Source: an uncultured Gemmatimonadota bacterium (GTDB taxonomy: Bacteria; Gemmatimonadota; Gemmatimonadetes; Gemmatimonadales; GWC2-71-9). From it: a stretch of 10,889 bases of DNA. The translations under genes were made by a program, and so were the position numbers. How positions within the stretch are numbered: position 1 is the stretch's first letter; every line of letters starts with the position of its first letter. Shown here piece after piece: positions 6,226 through 10,889 of this stretch. The stretch spans positions 1 to 10,889 of the forward strand of contig CAMLHP010000065.1 in assembly GCA_946479805.1 (NCBI GenBank), given 5' to 3'. The notes under the pieces were generated by a model. That model did not search any database. It saw only the letters and a program-made list of their open reading frames with translations, and had not been told where the DNA came from.

Positions 6226-7722
6226 ATGACCTCTGCCCTCCTCGAATCCGAGCTCCCGGTTCACGAGCTCTTCAGCGCCGAGTACCTCGAGTACTACCGG
6301 ATGCTGCCCCTCACACTGCAGGACGACCGGCTCCGCGTGGCCCAGGCCGGCGAACCACACGCCGAGGCTCACGAAGACCTCTGCCGAACATTTCACGCGG
6401 CGGTGGAGTTGGTCCCGGTGGAAGAGGCGGTACTCCGGGAAGCTATTCGTCGCCACTTCTCGGCGCAGGAATCGGTGGTCGAGCTGGTGCGGGACCTCGA
6501 CGACCCGGCGGAGCAGGCAGGAGATGACTCCTCCACGCTGCTGGCCGATGCCCGTGACCTCGCCGCGCAGCCGCCCGTCATCCGGTTCGTCAACCTGCTG
6601 ATCCGCGACGCCCACGCGGTCGGCGCGAGCGACCTCCACCTCGAGGCCACCCGGCAGGGGCTCCGGGTCCGCGCCAGGGTAGATGGCGTCCTGCAGGAAC
6701 TTCCCTCTCCTCCGGTTCGCCTCCAGGCAGCCGTAGTTTCGCGCCTCAAGCTGCTGGCCGAACTCGACATCTCCGAACGACGCCGCCCCCAGGACGGTCG
6801 CATCCGCGTCCGGCTGGAATCCCGTGAACTCGACCTAAGGGTCTCCACCATCCCCACACTGTTCGGCGAATCGGTGGCGCTGCGCCTGCTGGACCGGGGT
6901 GGGGGCCGCGTCTCACTCGATGGCCTCGGCTTCGCGCCGGAACTCCTCGCCACGTTCAGCGGCCTGGCGCGACGGTCGCACGGGATCGTGCTGGTGACCG
7001 GCCCAACAGGCAGCGGCAAGACTACCACCCTCTACGCCGCGCTGGGCTTGCGGGACCACTCGGCCGAGAAGGTGATCACGGTCGAGGACCCGGTGGAGTA
7101 TCATCTGGATGGAGTGACCCAGATGCCGGTGCATGCCGGCACCGGCGTCACTTTCGCATCGGCCCTGCGACATCTGCTGAGGCAGGACCCCGATGTCCTC
7201 ATGGTGGGCGAGATGCGGGACCGGGAAACCGCGGCAGTGGCGGTGCAGGCCGCAATGACCGGACATCTGGTGCTGTCCACCCTGCATACCAACGATGCGG
7301 TCGCGGCGCTCACGCGTCTCGCCGACCTGAGCGTCGAGCCCTACATGATCGCCGCCACCGTGGAGGGCGTGCTGGCGCAGCGACTGGTGCGCCGAACCTG
7401 CACGGCTTGTTTCGACGAGTACGAACCCGATGCCGCAGCTCTCGCCTGGCTGTCCAGCGACGCGGCACGGCCTCCGGCGTACACTCGGGGCCGCGGCTGC
7501 GACCACTGCCGCCAGACAGGCTATCGGGGGCGCGTGGGTGTCTTCGAGCTGCTCCACATGACCGACACGCTTCGCTCAGCTCTGCTCGGAGGCGCCAGCC
7601 GCGCCGACATGGTAGCAAGAGCCAGGCAGGATGGAATGCTCTCGATGCGAGAAGACGGATGGCGCAAGGTGCAGGCGGGGATCACCACGGCCGAGGAGGT
7701 GGTGCGTGTGCTGCAAGGCTAG
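6226..7722 (+). CDS. gspE: Type II secretion ATPase GspE (GspE/PilB family)
   Basis: A cytoplasmic hexameric ATPase that drives pseudopilus assembly by turning the inner-membrane platform. 498 residues, normal for the family. A shortened N-terminal N1E-like domain (about 1-100) is followed by the N2E domain, then the RecA-like core. Walker A GPTGSGKTTT is at 259-268, the Asp-box region (VITVEDPVEY) at 283-292, the Walker B region DPDVLMVGEMRD at 321-332 and the His box GHLVLSTLHTN at 346-356. The zinc-binding tetracysteine is C392/C395 and C425/C428 (CTAC...CDHC), and that finger is characteristic of GspE and PilB. The following pseudopilin gene, with GspG-type features, favours type II secretion over type IV pili. 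No ribosome binding site precedes the ATG. The end overlaps gspG by 17 bases. Confidence 0.95.
   Translation: MTSALLESELPVHELFSAEYLEYYRMLPLTLQDDRLRVAQAGEPHAEAHEDLCRTFHAAVELVPVEEAVLREAIRRHFSAQESVVELVRDLDDPAEQAGDDSSTLLADARDLAAQPPVIRFVNLLIRDAHAVGASDLHLEATRQGLRVRARVDGVLQELPSPPVRLQAAVVSRLKLLAELDISERRRPQDGRIRVRLESRELDLRVSTIPTLFGESVALRLLDRGGGRVSLDGLGFAPELLATFSGLARRSHGIVLVTGPTGSGKTTTLYAALGLRDHSAEKVITVEDPVEYHLDGVTQMPVHAGTGVTFASALRHLLRQDPDVLMVGEMRDRETAAVAVQAAMTGHLVLSTLHTNDAVAALTRLADLSVEPYMIAATVEGVLAQRLVRRTCTACFDEYEPDAAALAWLSSDAARPPAYTRGRGCDHCRQTGYRGRVGVFELLHMTDTLRSALLGGASRADMVARARQDGMLSMREDGWRKVQAGITTAEEVVRVLQG
7693..7705 (+). promoter_or_regulatory. Ribosome binding site fixing the GTG start of gspG
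   Basis: GAGGAGG (7693-7699) inside the end of gspE is followed by a six-base spacer and GTG at 7706. An ATG at 7631 in the same frame would add 25 Cys/Arg-rich residues before the prepilin leader and has no such site. Confidence 0.7.
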
Positions 7723-8143
7723 AGGGGGATTCACCCTCATCGAAATGCTGGTGGTGATTGCCGTGATCGCGGTCCTCGCCGCCATCGTGTCTCCCATGGT
7801 GTTCCGGAACGTCAGCGACGCCAGGTCCACAGCGGCGCGGGCCCAGATCGAGACCTTCAGCCTGGCGCTGGATGCCTACCGATTGGACAACGACTACTAC
7901 CCATCCACTGCACAGGGTCTGGGCGCACTCATGCGCCGCCCCGACGGCAACCCGGCTGCGCGCGGCTGGCGCGGTCCCTACCTCCGCCGCGAACTGCCTC
8001 TGGATCCGTGGGACCGGCCGTACCTCTATCGCAGCCCGGGAGATTCGAGTCCGGCCACCTTCGACCTGTACACGCTGGGGCGTGACGGCCAGGCGGGCGG
8101 TGAGGGTGAGGATGCCGACATCATGTCGTGGCGAGGGCAGTGA
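7706..8143 (+). CDS. gspG: Major type II secretion pseudopilin GspG
   Basis: Main subunit of the periplasmic pseudopilus. From the GTG at 7706 the protein has 145 residues, close to the usual GspG length. The leader is eight residues (MCCKARGG), cleaved by prepilin peptidase before Phe9 (FTLIE), with the conserved Glu at +5 of the mature protein. A hydrophobic N-terminal helix (MLVVIAVIAVLAAIVSPMVF) follows. The C-terminal domain shows the GspG signatures: ALDAYRLDNDYYPSTAQGL, WRGPYLR, LPLDPWDRPYLYRSPG, and the calcium-loop end LYTLGRDGQAGGEGEDADI. The two cysteines in the leader are unusual. It overlaps gspE by 17 bases and gspF at its 3' end, so all three are translationally coupled. Confidence 0.95.
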   Translation: MCCKARGGFTLIEMLVVIAVIAVLAAIVSPMVFRNVSDARSTAARAQIETFSLALDAYRLDNDYYPSTAQGLGALMRRPDGNPAARGWRGPYLRRELPLDPWDRPYLYRSPGDSSPATFDLYTLGRDGQAGGEGEDADIMSWRGQ

Positions 8144-9330
8144 CCACATCAGCGTTCGCGTATGTGGCGGTTTCGCGCGACGGACGCCTGCATCGTGGCA
8201 CTCTCCGGGCCGAGACCGCCGCAGAGGTCACGTCCATGCTGGGCGCGCTGGGGCTCAGCGCGGTCGAGATAGACGCCGCACCTGTGCGCACACGTGGTCG
8301 GGCCGCATCGCGGCGCGAACTGAGTATCCTCTTCCGCAACCTCGCATCGCTGGTAACAACCGGGCTTCCATTGGAGCAGGCACTCGGCACGTCCGTGGCA
8401 CTGACGCGCGGGCGACTCCAAGGCGTTGTTGAGCGTGCCCGCGACGGCCTGCGTCAGGGGGCGTCGCTTTCAAGCGCACTGGATGACGAGGAGGGTGTAG
8501 TGCCAGCCGTGGTGCTGGGCATGGTGCGGGCAGGTGAGATGGCGGGAGCCCTGCCGGCGGCGCTGGAGCAGATTGCGGAACAGATGGAGCATGACGCCGA
8601 GCTGGCAGGCCGGACGCGGCAGGCGCTGGCGTATCCCGCGCTGCTGCTTGTGGCAGGCACCGCGTCGGTCCTGGTGCTGGTGACCGTGGTGCTTCCCCGG
8701 TTCTCGACCATGCTGGAGCAGTTTGGCGGCACGCTGCCGCGCGGCACCCGGGCCCTCCTGGGCCTAAGCGGGTTCCTGCGCGCGCATGCGCTGCTGCTGC
8801 TCGCAGGCGCGATCGCGACGGCGGGCGCGGGCGTTATCTGGGCACGCAGCGCCGATGGTCGCCTCGCCCTGCACCACTGGCTGCTGCGAGCTCCAGTGCT
8901 GGGACCCCTGCGGCACCTGCTGGCTTCGGCTCGTGCCTGTCGGGTGATGGGTGGGATGCTCTCGGCGGGGCTGCCGGTGCTCGCCGCGCTGGATGCCGGA
9001 CGCGAGGCGTGCGGAGATCTGGAAGTGGCAGAGCGCTTCGGCCGCGCCCGGCGCGACGTCATCGAAGGTGCCCGGGTCGCGCGCGCACTGGAGAAGCACC
9101 AGGTGCTGGCGCCCGTGGCCCAGCAACTCAGCGCCGTGGGTGACTCGAGCGGACAGCTTGGCCCGATGCTCCTGCATGGGGCCCGGCTGGCCGACAGCCA
9201 GGCCGACCGTGCCATCCGGACGGCGGTGTCGCTTCTGGAGCCCACGCTAATCCTGGTGTTCGGCGCGGTAGTGCTGCTTATTGCTGGTGCGCTGCTGTCG
9301 GCGGTGTACAGTCTGAGGCCGGGGCTATAG
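8128..9330 (+). CDS. gspF: Type II secretion inner-membrane platform protein GspF
   Basis: Polytopic membrane protein of the GspF/PilC family that couples the ATPase to pseudopilin assembly. 400 residues from GTG 8128. The N-terminus starts with FAYVAVSRDGRLHRG, typical of the family. Two cytoplasmic helical domains repeat (about 60-165 and 265-370), each with a G-E/D motif (RAGEMAG at 134-140, VGDSSGQL at 337-344; Asp replaces Glu in the second). Three membrane segments lie at about 169-190, 217-238 and 372-394. The start is uncertain: GTG 8128 has no ribosome site, while GTG 8140 overlaps the gspG stop as GTGA and better fits family N-termini, but its GAGGG is only two or three bases away. 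The gene ends the cluster, and no gspD, C, H-M or prepilin peptidase gene is in the window. Confidence 0.93.
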   Translation: MARAVTTSAFAYVAVSRDGRLHRGTLRAETAAEVTSMLGALGLSAVEIDAAPVRTRGRAASRRELSILFRNLASLVTTGLPLEQALGTSVALTRGRLQGVVERARDGLRQGASLSSALDDEEGVVPAVVLGMVRAGEMAGALPAALEQIAEQMEHDAELAGRTRQALAYPALLLVAGTASVLVLVTVVLPRFSTMLEQFGGTLPRGTRALLGLSGFLRAHALLLLAGAIATAGAGVIWARSADGRLALHHWLLRAPVLGPLRHLLASARACRVMGGMLSAGLPVLAALDAGREACGDLEVAERFGRARRDVIEGARVARALEKHQVLAPVAQQLSAVGDSSGQLGPMLLHGARLADSQADRAIRTAVSLLEPTLILVFGAVVLLIAGALLSAVYSLRPGL

Positions 9331-9332
9331 GG

Positions 9333-9449
9333 CCACCGATGAAACAGATGTAAAGCGATGAGGCTGATGGTTGGGTGCACTCCCGGTCATCAGCTTCATC
9401 GTTATGCATCGATTTCATCTGTGGATCCCATCGGCTTCATCTGTGGACC
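9333..9449. repeat. GATGA-rich imperfect palindrome, copy B, with an extra half-unit
   Basis: Arms of about 38 bases (9333-9370 and 9388-9427) flank an 18-base loop. The left arm reads CCACCGATGAAACAGATG onward, and the reverse complement of the right arm reads CCACAGATGAAATCGATG onward. About 30 of 37 positions pair. The copy aligns without gaps to copy A at 2355-2452: TCCGCAGATGACGC corresponds to GCCACCGATGAAAC, and both inner ends read CTGA/TCAG. A further TTCATCTGTGGA (9435-9446) repeats the right-arm end at 9414-9425. The element fills almost the whole space between the gspF stop and pdxH, so it may end gspF transcription and form the 5' region of pdxH. Confidence 0.83.
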
Positions 9450-9461
9450 TATATTTCCCCC
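9450..9461 (+). promoter_or_regulatory. Possible -10 element for a leaderless pdxH transcript
   Basis: TATATT (9450-9455) lies seven bases before the ATG at 9462, so transcription would start at or next to the A of the start codon. The six bases between are TCCCCC, with no Shine-Dalgarno sequence. No matching -35 is visible at 9427-9432. The evidence is one AT-rich hexamer in GC-rich DNA. Confidence 0.35.
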
Positions 9462-10103
9462 ATGTCCCTCGACCCCCGCCCCCTCCGCCGGCAGTACCAG
9501 CGCGGGGCGCTCAGTGAAGTCGACCTGCTGGCCTCACCCTTCGACCAGTTCCGCAAATGGTTCGAGGAGGCGCACGCCGCCGGCGCACCCGAAGCCAACG
9601 CGATGACCCTCGCAACCGTGGACGACGAGGGCCGCCCCGATGCCCGCATGGTGCTGCTCAAGGGCGTTGACGATCGGGGATTCGTATTCTTCACCGATCA
9701 CCGCAGCGTCAAGGCCCGCGAGCTCGGCACCCACGCCGACGCCGCGCTGGTGTTCTGGTGGTACGAACTCGAGCGCCAGGTGCGAGTGCGAGGCGCGGTG
9801 GAGCAATTGCCGGAGGCGGCCGTCGCCGAATACTTCGCCACCCGTCCCCGAGGCAGCCAGCTGGGGGCGTGGACTTCGGAGCAGAGCGCGGTGATCGCCG
9901 ACCGCGCGGCACTGGAAGCGCGCCTCCAGGAAGTCACCGCCCGATTCTCCGGCGGCCACGTTCCCCTGCCACCCACCTGGGGCGGCTACCGCGTCATCCC
10001 GCGCGAGGTCGAGTTCTGGCAGGGGCGGCCAGACCGCCTCCACGACCGGCTGCGCTACCGGAGGGACGGCGAACGGTGGGTGGTGGAGCGGCTGGCGCCG
10101 TGA
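9462..10103 (+). CDS. pdxH: Pyridoxamine/pyridoxine 5'-phosphate oxidase PdxH
   Basis: An FMN-dependent cytoplasmic enzyme that oxidises pyridoxine or pyridoxamine 5'-phosphate to pyridoxal 5'-phosphate, the last step of vitamin B6 cofactor synthesis and salvage. 213 residues, close to the E. coli enzyme's 218. FMN and substrate motifs are all present: RMVLLKG (62-68), FFTDHRSVKARELG (76-89), RGSQLGAWTSEQS (130-142), and a C-terminal dimerisation/FMN region with VEFWQGRPDRLHDR (183-196), Trp206 and the terminal ERLAP. The ATG at 9462 gives the family-typical N-terminus (DPRPLRRQYQRGAL); a more upstream ATG at 9375 lies inside the palindrome. It stands alone, downstream of the gsp cluster and convergent with the serine hydrolase gene. 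Confidence 0.97.
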   Translation: MSLDPRPLRRQYQRGALSEVDLLASPFDQFRKWFEEAHAAGAPEANAMTLATVDDEGRPDARMVLLKGVDDRGFVFFTDHRSVKARELGTHADAALVFWWYELERQVRVRGAVEQLPEAAVAEYFATRPRGSQLGAWTSEQSAVIADRAALEARLQEVTARFSGGHVPLPPTWGGYRVIPREVEFWQGRPDRLHDRLRYRRDGERWVVERLAP

Positions 10104-10108
10104 GAGTC

Positions 10109-10188
10109 GAGAGCTGAGAGCTGAGAGTGCTTCTCTTAGCTCTTAGCTCCTAGCCCTCAGCTCTCAGCTCTCAGCTCTCAGCTCTCTC
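10109..10188. repeat. Heptanucleotide repeat tract forming a 19-bp perfect inverted repeat
   Basis: Eight consecutive heptads run from 10133 to 10188: CTCTTAG twice, CTCCTAG, CCCTCAG, CTCTCAG three times and CTCTCTC. The opposite-sense arm GAGAGCTGAGAGCTGAGAG (10109-10127) is exactly complementary to 10161-10179 and, shifted by one unit, to 10168-10186. The pairing can therefore slide between registers. It lies between the pdxH stop and the stop of the convergent hydrolase gene, whose last codons are made of the repeat. A bidirectional terminator role is possible, though no U-run is present. The unit differences (TTAG, CTAG, TCAG) show older units diverging at one end. Confidence 0.85.
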
Positions 10189-10889
10189 CAGCCTCAAATC
10201 CTGGAAATCAAACGAAAAATCCACCGCCGGCGACTCCGGCTCCATCGTCGCCCGTACCGGTTTCCCTTCGGCGTCGAGCTGGAAGGTGATGAACGCGTCG
10301 GCCCTGAGGGTCCGGTCGCGCCAGCGCACCTTGAAGGTCTCATACTGCCAGTGCTCCAGGTCGCCCACCATCGAGGGCGTCTGCACCATCCTGATCACCA
10401 GCTTGCCGTTCGCATCCTCCAGCGCCACATCGCCATACCACCGATCCCGCCAGGTACCGGAATAAGCTGATAGCGGCCGCGCCGGGCGGCTCTTCGCGTC
10501 GCGGCTCTGCGCCGACTGAGCCATCGATGCCGCGTTCATGGAGTCGCTCCGCGCCGCCAGCCACGCATAGGCATCCTCCCAGTCGTGCTCTGGCGCATCT
10601 ATCAGCGCGTCGATCGCCTGCCATGCGATGGCCTCGAAGGCATATGCCTCGGCGTTTCCCAGCACCGCCACGCCGGCCTTGAGCCGCGGGATCATGATGA
10701 CCCGTGAGAGGTAGCCCGGCAGCCCGCCTGTATGGGTGATGGCCTTCTCGCCCCGGTAGTCCCGCACGAAGAAGCCCAGGCCGTAGCCATTGAAGTTGGC
10801 TGCCTGCGGGGCAAGTGCCGGTGGCGGTGCGCCTGGATTGATGGGCGTCACCAGTGACCACATCTCCCGGGTGGTGCGCTGGGACCAGA
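10171..10889 (-). CDS. Serine hydrolase, beta-lactamase/PBP-like family, with DUF3471-like C-terminal domain; 5' end outside window
   Basis: The C-terminal 238 residues of a longer protein, open to the right edge; the ATG at 10863 is internal. GYGLGFFVRDYRGEKAITHTGGLPGYLS matches the last conserved block of the class C beta-lactamase-like family (PF00144), with HTGG in the place of the K-T-G box, then RVIMIPRLKAGVAVLGN. The Ser-x-x-Lys and Tyr-x-Asn motifs would lie outside the window. After an Ala/Ser/Arg linker comes a beta-rich domain (YSGTWRDRWYGDVALEDANGKLVI ... HWQYETFKVRWRD ... ITFQLDAEGKP) that fits DUF3471 (PF11954), found at the C-terminus of such hydrolases. Family members act as exported peptidases or esterases; the substrate cannot be told. 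The final LERAES and stop are encoded by the heptad repeat tract. Confidence 0.92.
   Translation of the reverse strand, partial: WSQRTTREMWSLVTPINPGAPPPALAPQAANFNGYGLGFFVRDYRGEKAITHTGGLPGYLSRVIMIPRLKAGVAVLGNAEAYAFEAIAWQAIDALIDAPEHDWEDAYAWLAARSDSMNAASMAQSAQSRDAKSRPARPLSAYSGTWRDRWYGDVALEDANGKLVIRMVQTPSMVGDLEHWQYETFKVRWRDRTLRADAFITFQLDAEGKPVRATMEPESPAVDFSFDFQDLRLERAES

Noticed and set aside
5944..6639. 231-codon minus-strand frame across the RHS/gspE divergent region
   Set aside because: It overlaps the well-supported gspE start and the RHS signal peptide and shows no domain pattern.
6226..7722. Type IV pilus ATPase PilB or PilT instead of GspE
   Set aside because: PilT is excluded by the tetracysteine zinc finger and the length. 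PilB is less likely because the next gene encodes a GspG-type pseudopilin with the calcium-loop ending.
8454..9380. 308-codon minus-strand frame across gspF
   Set aside because: Its translation is low-complexity Ser/Ala/Arg-rich, as expected of a shadow. gspF on the plus strand has clear family motifs and membrane segments.
10133..10188. CRISPR array
   Set aside because: The repeats are directly abutting seven-base units with no spacers.

Overview
The window is GC-rich bacterial DNA with dense coding. It most resembles a Gemmatimonadota (Gemmatimonadetes) genome. The clues are a clade II (Sec-type) nitrous oxide reductase next to a lipoprotein cytochrome c, exported proteins with signal peptides ending in Ala-Gln, two start codons without a Shine-Dalgarno sequence, and a small set of type II secretion genes. 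The phylum is inferred from these features and was not tested by a database search.

Layout. 1-2274 (minus strand) is the start of a nos operon: a small lipoprotein cytochrome c, then 10 bases later nosZ, which runs out of the window a few residues before its C-terminus. All seven CuZ histidines and the CuA ligands of nosZ are visible. 2275-2612 has no convincing gene but carries a ~98-base imperfect palindrome. 2613-6004 (minus) is a block read as one transcription unit: a degraded RHS/YD-repeat gene with signal peptide, a short core and a variable C-terminal tip, then an overlapping gene for an exported or lipid-anchored protein of unknown function, then an exported TPR protein. The RHS gene changes reading frame twice, near 5775 and near 5217, and seems to have lost most of its N-terminal half.

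6226-9330 (plus) is a tightly overlapping type II secretion cluster in the order gspE (ATPase), gspG (major pseudopilin), gspF (inner-membrane platform). 9333-9450 holds a second copy of the palindrome family seen near 2400. 9462-10103 (plus) is pdxH, pyridoxamine 5'-phosphate oxidase. It converges on a serine hydrolase of the beta-lactamase/PBP-like family with a C-terminal DUF3471-like domain (10171 to beyond the right edge, minus). Between the two lies a heptanucleotide repeat tract that also forms a perfect 19-bp inverted repeat.

The best candidates for something undescribed are three. First, the RHS tip with a JAMM/JAB-like metal-site motif and its overlapping exported neighbour gene. 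Second, the dispersed GATGA-rich palindrome, whose two copies differ in sequence while each keeps its own arms matched. Third, the heptad tract that forms the end of a coding region. Everything else is ordinary housekeeping or respiratory content.
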